Below are positions 35,701 to 44,976 of a stretch of DNA of 64,000 nucleotides, piece after piece. The translations under genes and the position numbers were made by a program. The notes below the pieces were generated by a model, which worked only from the letters and a program-made list of their open reading frames with translations, was not told the DNA's origin and did not search any database. Origin of the DNA: Clostridiaceae bacterium 14S0207 (GTDB lineage Bacteria > Bacillota > Clostridia > Clostridiales > Clostridiaceae); contig CP026600.1 of NCBI GenBank assembly GCA_003288255.1, positions 1,116,001-1,180,000 of the forward strand, in the 5' to 3' direction. The number at the start of each line of letters is the position of its first letter. Within the stretch, counting starts at the first letter, position 1.

Positions 35701-36294
35701 ATGATAGAAGCTATTAAAAGTTGGATAGTTAATATTAGTACAGTAATAATTTTTATAACTGCTGTAGAGCTAATACTTCCTCAGAATTCAATTAAGAAAT
35801 ATGCCAAATATGTTTTAGGATTATTAGTTGTTTTGACTATGATTAATCCTATGCTAAAGTTTTTTAATAAGGATTATAACTTAAAAGAATATAGCATTAA
35901 AACTGAGGATTACTTTCAGTCACAGAAGTATAAAAAGGATTTAGAAAAGTATAAAAAAATCAATAGAGAAAAGACTATAGAGACCTTTAAAGAAAATGTG
36001 GCATTGCAGTGTAAGGAAAGGCTAAAAACATATTATAAAGATGAGAATTTTGATGTAGATGTAAAGGTAAATCTAGATCAGGAGCATTCTAAATTAACAA
36101 TAAATAGCATTGATGTAGGCGTATATGAAGGAAAAGTAAAAAAAATTAAGCCAGTAATTATAAATAGTACAAAAGAAAGTGCAGTAATAAAGGAAAATAT
36201 CAATAAAGAAAAGGCAAATAGTATAAAAGGTATAGTAGAAAAAGAATTTGGAGTTCAAAGGGAAAAAATAAAAGTTTACAGTTTGGATAATTAG
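35701..36294 (+). CDS. spoIIIAF: Stage III sporulation protein AF
   Basis: A 197-residue protein with two N-terminal membrane helices (about residues 8-26 and 36-55) and a soluble C-terminal domain facing the intermembrane space, with a predicted ring-building-motif fold. The conserved ELILPQNSIKKYAKYVLGL segment identifies it. 27 nt from spoIIIAE. Confidence 0.93.
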   Translation: MIEAIKSWIVNISTVIIFITAVELILPQNSIKKYAKYVLGLLVVLTMINPMLKFFNKDYNLKEYSIKTEDYFQSQKYKKDLEKYKKINREKTIETFKENVALQCKERLKTYYKDENFDVDVKVNLDQEHSKLTINSIDVGVYEGKVKKIKPVIINSTKESAVIKENINKEKANSIKGIVEKEFGVQREKIKVYSLDN

Positions 36295-36305
36295 GAGGGA
36301 AAAGT

Positions 36306-36995
36306 ATGGATGAATTTTTTCAAAAAGTTAAAGATGCTATAAAGAGCATTTCAGATAAAAAAATAAATAAAAAAGAAGATAATAATAAAAATAAAAACAA
36401 AAAAAACAATTTTACAAATATGTTTATCTTAATTTTGGTAGGTGTATTCTTACTTATGAGCGTTGGAGTGTTTTCAAAACATAAGGCAGCACCTACTATG
36501 GCTGAATTAAGTGCTAATAAAAATAAAGAAAGTAAAGACCCAGATGAAAATCTTAAATTAGATAATAATGAAGAAAATAAAGGTTCTAAAGATGTACAAA
36601 AATACGGGGAAGAACTAAATGAAAAGTTGAAAAGAATTTTAGGGTTAATAGATGGTGTTGGACGTATAGAGAGTATGATCTACTTTGAAAGTGGAGAGCA
36701 GTATGTTCCTGCTATTAACATAAATAATGCTATTAGTGCTACAGAAGAAACAGACACTAATGGGGGAAAGAGAAAGATAAATCAAAACAATGATGGAAAG
36801 ACTATAGTAACTTTTAATGAGAAAGATAGTACTAAACCTTTAATTACAGAAACTAAAGCACCTAAAATAACAGGTGTTTGTGTAGTTGCAGAAGGTGCAA
36901 CAGATAAAGTTACACAGCTTAGAATAGTTCAAGCTGTAGTGAATTTGTTTAATTTACCTGAAAATAAAGTTCAGGTATATCCTATGAAAAAGTAG
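36306..36995 (+). CDS. spoIIIAG: Stage III sporulation protein AG
   Basis: A 229-residue bitopic protein: a lysine- and asparagine-rich cytoplasmic tail, one transmembrane helix (MFILILVGVFLLMSVGVF) and a soluble ring-building domain ending in ITGVCVVAEGATDKVTQLRIVQAV, the family hallmark. SpoIIIAG forms large oligomeric rings between mother cell and forespore, resembling type III secretion rings. Confidence 0.95.
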   Translation: MDEFFQKVKDAIKSISDKKINKKEDNNKNKNKKNNFTNMFILILVGVFLLMSVGVFSKHKAAPTMAELSANKNKESKDPDENLKLDNNEENKGSKDVQKYGEELNEKLKRILGLIDGVGRIESMIYFESGEQYVPAININNAISATEETDTNGGKRKINQNNDGKTIVTFNEKDSTKPLITETKAPKITGVCVVAEGATDKVTQLRIVQAVVNLFNLPENKVQVYPMKK

Positions 36996-37037
36996 CATAT
37001 AAATATTTTAGAAATAACAAATTAGGGGGAATAAAAA

Positions 37038-37562
37038 ATGAATAAGAAGCAATCTGTGATTATAGTATCACTACTACTTTTAATAGCTTTTACAGGCTAT
37101 CTTGCAATTAAATTAAATAATCCACTTTATGAAGCAAATGCAAATTTAGATGAGCCTTTTAAGGCAACTTCAACAGAACTTAAAAAGAAAGATTTAAAAA
37201 ATGATGTTAAAGGAGATAATGGTTTCTTCGTAGAACAAAAATTACTTCGTGAAAGAAATAAGACAACTGCTTATCAAAATTTACAAACATTAATTGATAA
37301 TGAAAATGCACCAAAAGATCAAAAAGAAAAAGCTTCAGAGCAATATAGAACTTTAGCATTAAATTCTCAAAGAGAAGTTGATTTAGAATCAAAATTAAAA
37401 GGAAAAGGTTTTGATGATGTAATTTGTTTTATAGATGGAAATAAAGTTAAAGTTTTTGTTAAATCTACTAAAGCTCTTTCAGAAGATCAAGTAAAAGTTA
37501 TAAAAGACGAAGTTTTAAGCAGTACTCAAATAAAAGATGTAGAAATTACAGTTAAAAAATAA
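37038..37562 (+). CDS. spoIIIAH: Stage III sporulation protein AH
   Basis: A 174-residue bitopic protein with an N-terminal transmembrane helix (VIIVSLLLLIAFTGYLAI) and a soluble domain containing FFVEQKLLRERNKTTAYQNLQ and a C-terminal YscJ/FliF-like ring-building domain. In Bacillus it docks with SpoIIQ across the septum. SpoIIQ is absent from many clostridia. It is the last gene of the operon. Confidence 0.94.
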   Translation: MNKKQSVIIVSLLLLIAFTGYLAIKLNNPLYEANANLDEPFKATSTELKKKDLKNDVKGDNGFFVEQKLLRERNKTTAYQNLQTLIDNENAPKDQKEKASEQYRTLALNSQREVDLESKLKGKGFDDVICFIDGNKVKVFVKSTKALSEDQVKVIKDEVLSSTQIKDVEITVKK

Positions 37563-37575
37563 ATAATCAATTGAA

Positions 37576-37604
37576 TTGTAAAATATGAGTATTTTTGATA
37601 TAAT
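37576..37604 (+). promoter_or_regulatory. Sigma-A promoter of the Asp23 gene
   Basis: TTGTAA (37576-37581) and TATAAT (37599-37604), spacing 17 nt, with a TG one base before the -10 box (extended -10). It separates the vegetative Asp23 gene from the spoIIIA operon. Confidence 0.65.
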
Positions 37605-37649
37605 GAACATAAAACATAGTTACCTAAGTATATACAAGGAGGTACAACA

Positions 37650-38036
37650 ATGTCAGAAAATCTTTGTAATGATATAGAAAAAGGTATTGTTAAAATATCA
37701 GATGAGGTTGTAGCGGTTATTGCTGGGTTAGCAGCCGAAGAGGTAAAAGGCATAGTTGGAATGAGTGCTGGAATCGTTGGCGGATTTACAGAAATCCTAA
37801 GTGGAAAAAAGAATTTTTCAAAAGGTGTAAGAGTTAACTTAGGAGAAGAAGAATCAACTATAGATCTATTTGTAGTAGTTGAATATGGCGTAAAAATTCA
37901 TGAAGTCGCTAAACAAGTTCAAGAAAACGTTAAAGAATCTGTAGAATCTATGACTGGCTTAGTAGTAAGTGCAGTAAATGTATATGTGCAAAATGTTATG
38001 CTTCCTAAAAAGGAAGAAGAGAACATAGAAGAGTAA
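37650..38036 (+). CDS. Asp23/Gls24 family envelope stress protein
   Basis: A 128-residue Asp23 domain protein (VAVIAGLAAEEVKGIVGMSAG and VVEYGVKIHEVAKQVQENVKESVESMTG). It is similar to YqhY of B. subtilis, which sits next to nusB in the same order. Members associate with the membrane; YqhY has been connected with fatty-acid synthesis control. It has its own promoter and terminator. Confidence 0.93.
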   Translation: MSENLCNDIEKGIVKISDEVVAVIAGLAAEEVKGIVGMSAGIVGGFTEILSGKKNFSKGVRVNLGEEESTIDLFVVVEYGVKIHEVAKQVQENVKESVESMTGLVVSAVNVYVQNVMLPKKEEENIEE

Positions 38037-38040
38037 TTTA

Positions 38041-38080
38041 TAACACCTTCCTAATTTTATAGGAAGGTGTTATATTTTTT
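38041..38080 (+). terminator. Intrinsic terminator after the Asp23 gene
   Basis: A perfect 12-bp stem (38041-38052/38061-38072) with an 8-nt loop is followed by TATTTTTT. Confidence 0.88.
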
Positions 38081-38212
38081 ATATACAAATTATTTCAATA
38101 TAGTATAATATATTATGTTGTGTACTTTTAAAAATATATTTTTGTAGTTAATATACATATATTGTGGTATTATATTAAAGGTATTTAAGATGGCAACATA
38201 GGAGGAATATAA

Positions 38213-38611
38213 ATGAATAGAAAAAAATCAAGAGAAATTGCAATGAAGATTTTATATCAAATGAATATAAACAAAGAAGATTATAAATCTGTTAAAGAAA
38301 ACTTAAATGAAATCATAGATGAACAAGAACTTAAAAACGTTGACTTTGAGTACATAGACACTATAGTAAATGGTGTTACAGAAAAACAAGCAGAATTAGA
38401 TGCAAAAATAGAAGAAAATTTAAAGAACTGGAAGTTAAATAGAATATCTAAATTAAACTTATGTATATTAAGATTAAGCATATTTGAGATATTATATGTA
38501 GAAGATATTCCAAACAAAGTTTCTATAAATGAAGCAGTACAACTTGCAAAAGCTTATTCAGAAGAAAAATCTCATAAATTTGTAAATGGTATTTTAGCTA
38601 GATTTTTATAA
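38213..38611 (+). CDS. nusB: Transcription antitermination factor NusB
   Basis: A 132-residue all-helical NusB, beginning with the typical RKKSREIAMKILYQM and ending with SHKFVNGILARF. It binds boxA RNA with ribosomal protein S10 in rRNA antitermination. The Asp23-nusB-folD-xseA-xseB-ispA order matches B. subtilis. It has GGAGG upstream. I could not locate a clean promoter in the preceding 170 nt. Confidence 0.96.
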   Translation: MNRKKSREIAMKILYQMNINKEDYKSVKENLNEIIDEQELKNVDFEYIDTIVNGVTEKQAELDAKIEENLKNWKLNRISKLNLCILRLSIFEILYVEDIPNKVSINEAVQLAKAYSEEKSHKFVNGILARFL

Positions 38612-38695
38612 TTTTTGTAAATCTAACACATACTAAAATATATTTTATATGTTGTTAAAGTAATAAGTAATTTAAAGTGTTAAGGGGAGATGAAT

Positions 38696-39544
38696 ATGAG
38701 TATTATTTTAAAAGGAAAAGAACTAAAAGAATTTTATGCAGAAAAGATAAAGGAATCTGTATGTAAATTTAAAGAAGTTCATAAAATAGATCCTTGTTTA
38801 ACAGCGGTACTTGTTGGAAATGACGGTGGGTCTCTTTTCTATGTGGATTTTCAAAGAAAAATGTGTGATAAAGTAGGCATTAAATACAATTTAATACATT
38901 TAGAAGAAAATACAGAAGACAAAGAAGTAATTAAGACTATAGAAGAGCTTAATAAAGATGAAAATGTTCATGGAATAATACTTCAACTTCCCTTACCTAA
39001 ACATTTAAATGAAAAAGAAATTATATCTTATATTGATGAAAATAAGGATGTAGATGCTTTAACAGACAAAAATATAGGAAAACTATTTAAGGGTGAACAG
39101 TGTTTTCTTCCATGTACTCCTAAAGCGGTTTTAGAGATGATAAAATCTACTAATACAGAGATTCAAGGTAAAAAAGCTGTTATAGTAGGAAGAAGTAATA
39201 TAGTAGGTAAACCGGTATCTATGCTTCTTTTAGCGGAAAATGCTACAGTTACCATATGCCATTCTAAAACTAAAAATTTAAAAGAAATTACAAGTGAAGC
39301 TGATATTTTAGTTTTATGTGTGGGAGTACCTTCTATGATAACAAGTGAGTATGTAAAAGAAGGGGCTATGGTAATAGATGTAGGAACCTCAAGTGTAGAT
39401 GGTAAGATGACAGGTGATGTGGATTTTGAAGATGTAAAAGAAAAGGCAGCCTATATAACACCAGTACCAGGTGGAGTTGGTTCAGTAACTACTATGATGT
39501 TATTAAATAATACTTTAGAAGCAGCAGAAAGAATTAAAAAGTAG
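38696..39544 (+). CDS. folD: Methylenetetrahydrofolate dehydrogenase / methenyltetrahydrofolate cyclohydrolase
   Basis: A 282-residue bifunctional FolD that interconverts 5,10-methylene- and 10-formyl-THF. Motifs are YVDFQRKMCDKVGI around the catalytic Lys, IILQLPLPKHL, PCTPKAVLEMI and VGRSNIVGKPVS of the Rossmann domain, and TPVPGGVGSVTTMML at the end. ATG 38696 lies 6 nt after GGGGAG; ATG 38690 directly abuts it. Confidence 0.97.
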   Translation: MSIILKGKELKEFYAEKIKESVCKFKEVHKIDPCLTAVLVGNDGGSLFYVDFQRKMCDKVGIKYNLIHLEENTEDKEVIKTIEELNKDENVHGIILQLPLPKHLNEKEIISYIDENKDVDALTDKNIGKLFKGEQCFLPCTPKAVLEMIKSTNTEIQGKKAVIVGRSNIVGKPVSMLLLAENATVTICHSKTKNLKEITSEADILVLCVGVPSMITSEYVKEGAMVIDVGTSSVDGKMTGDVDFEDVKEKAAYITPVPGGVGSVTTMMLLNNTLEAAERIKK

Positions 39545-39547
39545 AAA

Positions 39548-40750
39548 ATGATTATAAAAGTATTAACTGTTTCTAAATTAAATGGTTACATAAAGAAGTC
39601 CTTTGATAATGATGTTATTTTAAATAATGTTTATATCAAAGGAGAAATTTCAAATTTTAAAATTCATAGTAGTGGACATATATATTTTGCTATTAAAGAT
39701 GCCACATCAAAATTAAAGTGCGTAATGTTTAGAGATTATGCAGAAGAAATTAAATTTCTTCCTAAAGAAGGCGACAAGGTTGTAATAAAGGGAAGAATTT
39801 CTGTTTATGAAAAAGAAGGTACTTATCAACTTTATGCGAGAGAAATGGAACTTGAAGGTATAGGAGAGTTATACTACGAATTTAATGCCTTAAAAGAAAA
39901 GCTAAGAGATAAAGGGATATTTAGTGAAGAACATAAAAAAGAAATTCCTAAATATGCAAAATGCATAGGTGTTGTAACATCGCCAACTAGTGCTGCAGTA
40001 AGAGATATTATTAATGTATCTAAAAGGAGAAATCCTAATGTTAAACTTCTAATATATCCTTCTTTAGTTCAAGGAGAGATAGCTTCAAAGAACTTAATAG
40101 AGGGAATTAGAACTTTAAATGAAATAGATGAAGTGGATACTATAATAATTGCAAGAGGTGGTGGATCAATAGAGGAACTATGGGCCTTTAACAATGAAGA
40201 ATTGGCATACGAAATATACAACTCAAAGAAACCAATAATAACAGGTGTAGGTCATGAAACTGACTTTACTATAGTTGATTTTGTATCTGATAGAAGAGCA
40301 CCAACCCCATCTGCTGCTGCAGAAATTGCAGTACCTATTTATGAGGATATGAAAGAGAATATTAGAGTTTTACAAACCCTATTAGAAAATAATATAGAAA
40401 AGGCTTTAAGAGAAGAAAAAAATAAAATAAATTTGTTGGTGAAGAGTTTAGAAGTAAACAATCCACAAAATTACATAGTACATCAATATGAATATATCGA
40501 TTCTTTAAAAAATAGACTCCATCATAATATAGAGTTAAAGTTAAATTTTGAAAAACAAAATGTAGAAAATTTTAATTTACTACTTAAAGCTAACAATCCT
40601 TATAATGTAGTTAATAAAGGATATTCTATTATTCAAGATGAAAATGAAAAAATTGTTAGTTCTATAAGACAACTTAAAGAAAAAGAAAATCTGTATATTA
40701 CACTAAAAGATGGTAAGATTAAGGTTAGAATAGAAGTTTTGGAGGAATAG
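39548..40750 (+). CDS. xseA: Exodeoxyribonuclease VII large subunit
   Basis: A 400-residue protein: N-terminal OB fold (about residues 1-100, [20 protein letters not shown]), catalytic region with [28 protein letters not shown] and [27 protein letters not shown], then a coiled-coil domain. With XseB it degrades single-stranded DNA in recombination and repair. It begins 3 nt after folD and is followed by xseB after 2 nt. Confidence 0.97.
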   Translation: MIIKVLTVSKLNGYIKKSFDNDVILNNVYIKGEISNFKIHSSGHIYFAIKDATSKLKCVMFRDYAEEIKFLPKEGDKVVIKGRISVYEKEGTYQLYAREMELEGIGELYYEFNALKEKLRDKGIFSEEHKKEIPKYAKCIGVVTSPTSAAVRDIINVSKRRNPNVKLLIYPSLVQGEIASKNLIEGIRTLNEIDEVDTIIIARGGGSIEELWAFNNEELAYEIYNSKKPIITGVGHETDFTIVDFVSDRRAPTPSAAAEIAVPIYEDMKENIRVLQTLLENNIEKALREEKNKINLLVKSLEVNNPQNYIVHQYEYIDSLKNRLHHNIELKLNFEKQNVENFNLLLKANNPYNVVNKGYSIIQDENEKIVSSIRQLKEKENLYITLKDGKIKVRIEVLEE

Positions 40751-40752
40751 AT

Positions 40753-40959
40753 ATGGCAGGAAAAAAACAATCATATGAGACTATGTTAAAAAAATTAGAA
40801 GCCATAGTTGATAAAATGGAAAACGACCAATTGACTTTAGAAGAAAGAATGAAAAATTATGAAGAGGGCATGAAACTTTCTAATAATTTATCGAAGATTT
40901 TAAATACTATGGAAGGTAAAATAAGTATTTTACAAGATGGAAAAGAGGAAGAATTTTAA
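40753..40959 (+). CDS. xseB: Exodeoxyribonuclease VII small subunit
   Basis: A 68-residue two-helix protein with the family motif SYETMLKKLEAIVDKMENDQLTLEE followed by MKNYEEGMKL (written in parts, residues about 5-40). Several copies bind the coiled coil of XseA. The usual size is 70-80 residues. Confidence 0.95.
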   Translation: MAGKKQSYETMLKKLEAIVDKMENDQLTLEERMKNYEEGMKLSNNLSKILNTMEGKISILQDGKEEEF

Positions 40960-40987
40960 AACTTATATGTTAAAAGAGGTTTAAAAA

Positions 40988-41854
40988 ATGAGTTACAAAT
41001 TGTTAAAACAAGAGGTTAATGAATATCTCGAAAATTATTTTAGTAATAAAAGCAATTATAATAAATTAATTTATGAAGCAATGGGGTATAGTATAGGTGT
41101 AGGTGGTAAGAGAATAAGACCTATATTAATGCTTTTAACCTATAAAATGTATAAAGAAGACTATAAAAATGTATTATCTGTAGCTGGGGCTATAGAAATG
41201 ATTCATACTTATTCATTAATTCATGATGACCTTCCATGTATGGATAATGATGATTTAAGAAGAGGCATGCCAACAAATCATAAAAAGTTTACAGAAGGAA
41301 TTGCAGTACTTGCTGGAGATGGATTACTAAATGAAGCATTTTGTGTTATGTTAAATGCAAATATCGAAGATAATCTAAAAGTTAAAGTAATGAAAATTAT
41401 AGGTAATGCTGCTTCTGTAGAGGGAATGATTGGTGGTCAAATAGTCGATATACTAAGTGAAGGAAAAAGTATAGAAGAAGAAAAGTTATACTATATGCAT
41501 AGTAAAAAAACTGGAGAACTAATCAAAAGTTCAATTTTAGCTGGTGCTGTACTGGGTGAGGCAGAAGAAAATGAAATTGAAATTCTCCGTAAGTATGGAG
41601 AAAAACTAGGATTAGTATTCCAGATAAAAGATGATATATTAGATGTTGAAGGTAATAAAGAAAAATTAGGTAAGAATCCTAAAATGGACGAAAGTAGAAA
41701 TAAAACTAACTTTATAACATTGTACGGAATTGATAAATGCAAAGATATGGCTGAAGATATGACGAAAGAGTGTTTTGAGTTATTAGATTCTCTAACATGT
41801 AATACTCAAGAGTTAAAAGAACTTACAAAATTTCTACTTTTAAGAGATTTTTAA
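40988..41854 (+). CDS. ispA: Polyprenyl (geranyl/farnesyl) diphosphate synthase
   Basis: A 288-residue class I trans-prenyltransferase. First aspartate-rich motif DDLPCMDND at residues 80-88 and second DDILD at 215-219; GGKRIRP near residue 39. It condenses IPP with DMAPP/GPP to farnesyl diphosphate. Dxs, the first enzyme of the MEP pathway, is encoded 1.2 kb downstream, with the OLE RNA and oapA inserted between, as in other OLE-carrying genomes. Confidence 0.96.
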   Translation: MSYKLLKQEVNEYLENYFSNKSNYNKLIYEAMGYSIGVGGKRIRPILMLLTYKMYKEDYKNVLSVAGAIEMIHTYSLIHDDLPCMDNDDLRRGMPTNHKKFTEGIAVLAGDGLLNEAFCVMLNANIEDNLKVKVMKIIGNAASVEGMIGGQIVDILSEGKSIEEEKLYYMHSKKTGELIKSSILAGAVLGEAEENEIEILRKYGEKLGLVFQIKDDILDVEGNKEKLGKNPKMDESRNKTNFITLYGIDKCKDMAEDMTKECFELLDSLTCNTQELKELTKFLLLRDF

Positions 41855-41896
41855 AAAAGTTATAAGAAATTACATATATAATTTATATGCAAACTT

Positions 41897-41925
41897 TTGA
41901 ATAAAAATTATTTTTATGATATAAT
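41897..41925 (+). promoter_or_regulatory. Sigma-A promoter of the OLE RNA
   Basis: TTGAAT (41897-41902), 17 nt spacer, TATAAT (41920-41925). Predicted start near 41932, exactly where the terminal helix of the RNA begins. This is among the best promoter matches in the window. Confidence 0.8.
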
Positions 41926-41931
41926 TACGAA

Positions 41932-42480
41932 TGATGTGGTATAGTATTCTAGTCAGGTAACTATTCTTGAAGGCGGGGCTAAAAATCCGTTGAAGGGCAC
42001 ATCGATGAAGTTTCTGGTGCTGGCTTATGACGCCCAGTCATGGGCTTGTGCTGGGAGTAAGAAAGTGGGGCAGCCGCAATGGCATGCGGTACTGACCCTA
42101 CTTTCGCGGAGACCATAACTTGTGGAATGGGCTAGATACCCATTTTACGATTATGGATTAAACCTACATTGTGGTGATAAGCTATGTGTAGTGTAGCCTG
42201 CCTTGAGTGATATAGGTAGAGGCAATGCGCTTAAACCTATGTTGCAAAAGAGGCTAAAAGAATAGCCAACTGTTGAGGAAAGCTCCTAGACTATTTTTCA
42301 AAAAAGGTATATTGAGGATTATAGTATGGTCTAAGTGGTAATTCAGTACTACTTATTTTTGGTGACAAGGTAGATAGAAAAGTAAAGGGTAACCGTCAAG
42401 ATGGCGACATTTTGATATTTCTATGGGAAATCCAACTGAACCTATGCCATAAGGTTTACTCAATATACTACCACTTCATA
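41932..42480 (+). ncRNA. ole: OLE RNA (Ornate, Large, Extremophilic)
   Basis: About 550 nt without a coding frame, clearly richer in G+C than its surroundings, between ispA and the oapA-dxs genes, which is the diagnostic locus of OLE RNAs. The ends pair: GTGGTA (41936-41941) with TACCAC (42469-42474) and TATT (41945-41948) with AATA (42462-42465). Internal stems include GCCCA/TGGGC (42032-42045), a long stem 42061-42070/42096-42105 enclosing CCGCA/TGCGG (42074-42089), and AATGGG/CCCATT (42126-42144). OLE RNA forms a membrane ribonucleoprotein with OapA; in Bacillus halodurans its loss affects tolerance to cold, ethanol and Mg2+. Boundaries are inferred from the pairing and promoter. Length is slightly below the usual 600 nt. 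Confidence 0.88.
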
Positions 42481-42502
42481 ATTAAAATGCGGGGGTTTTA
42501 AA

Positions 42503-43075
42503 TTGCAAAGAAAAAGAAATAAAAAAAAGGGGAAGGTTCTTAGTCATAAAAAATGGATAACTATAATATTTATCTGGACTATTGTGCTTGGTGGAAGTAT
42601 CTCCCTTTTATCTGATTCGCTACTAAGCAACTCGACATTGTTAGTAGCTTTTATTATATTAATATTTATTATACTAATAGGTATTATGTTTGATGCAATA
42701 GGAACAGCTGTAACTTCTGCAAATGAAATGCCATTTCATGCTATGGCAGCTAAAAAGGTACCAGGTGCCGGAATAGCTGTTAAATTAATCAGAAACGCAG
42801 ATAAAGTTTCAAACTTTTGTAATGATGTTATAGGAGATATATGTGGAATTGTAAGTGGATCCGCTGGTGCTATAATTACACAAAAATTTATTAAATTTAA
42901 CGCTTTGTCCAAAGATAGTTCAATAATAGCTTTCTTGCCTGCAATAGTAGGGGCATTAATAGCTGCATTTACTATAGGGGGGAAAGCATTGGGTAAAAAT
43001 TATGCAATTAAAAATTCAAAAGATATAATTTTTAAGGTAGCAAAATTTATCCAAATTTTTAAGAAGGAACGATGA
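42503..43075 (+). CDS. oapA: OLE-associated membrane protein OapA
   Basis: A 190-residue protein with a very basic N-terminus (residues 1-18) and four likely transmembrane segments (about 19-38, 46-66, 108-128 and 140-160) and a basic C-terminus. This matches the OapA protein that binds OLE RNA at the membrane. Residues 64-113 (starting [20 protein letters not shown]) resemble the DUF21 domain of CNNM/CorC-type Mg2+ exporters. It starts with TTG, 7 nt after GGGGG, about 23 nt beyond the RNA 3' end. The end overlaps or abuts dxs. Confidence 0.88.
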   Translation: MQRKRNKKKGKVLSHKKWITIIFIWTIVLGGSISLLSDSLLSNSTLLVAFIILIFIILIGIMFDAIGTAVTSANEMPFHAMAAKKVPGAGIAVKLIRNADKVSNFCNDVIGDICGIVSGSAGAIITQKFIKFNALSKDSSIIAFLPAIVGALIAAFTIGGKALGKNYAIKNSKDIIFKVAKFIQIFKKER

Positions 43076-43077
43076 AA

Positions 43078-44949
43078 ATGCGTAGAACATTAGATAATTA
43101 TTCAAATATAGATGATATAGAAAATATGTCTTTGGAAGAACTAAATTGTTTTTCTAAGGATATAAGAAAATTTTTAATAGATAAAGTTTCAAAAACAGGT
43201 GGGCATTTAGCATCTAATTTAGGTGTTGTGGAGCTTACTTTAAGCTTATATAAAATTTTTAACTTTGAACAGGATAAAATAATTTGGGATGTAGGACATC
43301 AATCATATGTACATAAAATTCTTACAGGAAGAAAAGAAGAGTTTGAAAATTTAAGAAAATTTGGTGGGATGAGTGGTTTTCCCAAACGCTCAGAAAGTAA
43401 ATTTGATTATTTTGAAACAGGACATAGCTCTACGTCCATTTCAGCCGGCCTTGGTATAGCTAGAGCAAGGGATTTAAAAAAGGAAAAATATGAAGTTATT
43501 TCAGTAATAGGTGATGGTGCTTTAACTGGAGGAATGGCTTTAGAGGCATTAAATGATTTAGGATACAATAAGACTAAAATGATAATAATATTAAACGATA
43601 ATCAAATGTCTATTTCCCAAAATGTAGGAGGCGTATCCACATATCTAAGTAAACTTAGAACAGCTCCTATGTATAATAAAATCAAAAATGATGTAAACAC
43701 TACTTTAATGAAAATTCCTTCAGTAGGAAAAGATATGGTTTCTTCAATACAAAGAATTAAAGATAGTGTGAAACAATTAGTAGTTCCGGGTATGTTTTTT
43801 GAAGAAATAGGGTTAAAATATTTTGGGCCTATAGATGGACATAATATTAAAGATTTAACGGATGTATTAGGAAAAGCTAGACAAATAGATGGACCTGTAA
43901 TTATACATGTTATGACTAAAAAAGGAAAAGGATATACTTTTGCAGAACAAATGCCAGACAAGTTTCATGGAGTAGGACCTTTTGATCCTAAGACCGGAAA
44001 AACACTTAAAGGTGGGGGAATTTCTTATTCTAAATCTTTTGGTAATGCAATGGTAGAATTGGGACAGAAACATAGAAATTTAGTCGCAATTACTGCAGCT
44101 ATGCCTGATGGAACAGGACTAACAGACTTTTCTAAAAAATATGAAAGCAGATTCTTCGATGTAGGCATTGCAGAACAACATGCAGTAACTTTAGCTGCAG
44201 GTATGGCATCACAAGGATTAAAACCAGTTTTTGCCGTTTATTCAACTTTCCTTCAGAGAGGATATGACCAAATATTACACGATGTCTGTCTACAAAAGTT
44301 ACCAGTGATATTTGCTATAGATAGGGCAGGAATCGTGGGAAAAGATGGAGAAACCCATCAGGGTGTATTTGATGTATCATATTTAACAACTATACCAAAT
44401 ATGACAGTATTATGTCCAAAATGTGTGGATGAGCTAAAATATTTACTAAAATGGGCTATAGAATATGATAAACCAGTAGCCATAAGATATCCTAGAGGTG
44501 GAGATAATCCAAATGTGAAGTTTTCCCCACTAAAAGATATAAAATTAGGTAATTGGGAAAGAATATGTGGTTACGGGAAAATAAAAATTATAGCTTCAGG
44601 TAAAATGGTTCAACATGCTATGGTAGTAAAAGAATTATTAGAATTACAAAGTATAAAAAGTGAAGTTATTAATGCGACCTTTATAAAACCAATTGACCAA
44701 AAATTATTATTAGACATAAGAAAAGATTCAGAGCTTATAGTTACAATAGAGGACAATATGTTAAGGGGTGGTTTAGGACAGGAAATCTTAACCTTCTTAA
44801 ATAAAAATGCCTATAAGGGAAAAATTTTAAATTTAGGATATGATGATGAATTTATACCTCATGGTTCAGTAGAGTCTTTATATGAAACTTATGGCTTAAG
44901 TCCTAAAAAAATAGTTAGTTCAATTTTAAAAACATACAATACAAAATAG
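43078..44949 (+). CDS. dxs: 1-deoxy-D-xylulose-5-phosphate synthase
   Basis: A 623-residue thiamine-diphosphate enzyme that condenses pyruvate and glyceraldehyde 3-phosphate, the entry to the MEP isoprenoid pathway. TPP-binding GDGALTGG is at residues 145-152, [14 protein letters not shown] near 115, and the transketolase-like domain has [15 protein letters not shown] and [17 protein letters not shown] 43078 has AAGGA at 9 nt; ATG 43072 overlaps the oapA stop (ATGA) and is the alternative. Co-transcribed with oapA. Confidence 0.96.
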   Translation: MRRTLDNYSNIDDIENMSLEELNCFSKDIRKFLIDKVSKTGGHLASNLGVVELTLSLYKIFNFEQDKIIWDVGHQSYVHKILTGRKEEFENLRKFGGMSGFPKRSESKFDYFETGHSSTSISAGLGIARARDLKKEKYEVISVIGDGALTGGMALEALNDLGYNKTKMIIILNDNQMSISQNVGGVSTYLSKLRTAPMYNKIKNDVNTTLMKIPSVGKDMVSSIQRIKDSVKQLVVPGMFFEEIGLKYFGPIDGHNIKDLTDVLGKARQIDGPVIIHVMTKKGKGYTFAEQMPDKFHGVGPFDPKTGKTLKGGGISYSKSFGNAMVELGQKHRNLVAITAAMPDGTGLTDFSKKYESRFFDVGIAEQHAVTLAAGMASQGLKPVFAVYSTFLQRGYDQILHDVCLQKLPVIFAIDRAGIVGKDGETHQGVFDVSYLTTIPNMTVLCPKCVDELKYLLKWAIEYDKPVAIRYPRGGDNPNVKFSPLKDIKLGNWERICGYGKIKIIASGKMVQHAMVVKELLELQSIKSEVINATFIKPIDQKLLLDIRKDSELIVTIEDNMLRGGLGQEILTFLNKNAYKGKILNLGYDDEFIPHGSVESLYETYGLSPKKIVSSILKTYNTK

Positions 44950-44976
44950 ATATATACGATAAAATAGGTGGGCACA

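Noticed and set aside
42275-42286. GAGGAAAGCTCC resembles the conserved GAGGAAAGUCC of RNase P RNA
   Set aside because: It lies about 340 nt from the RNA 5' end instead of near it, the other RNase P conserved regions are missing, and the locus between ispA and oapA-dxs is that of OLE.
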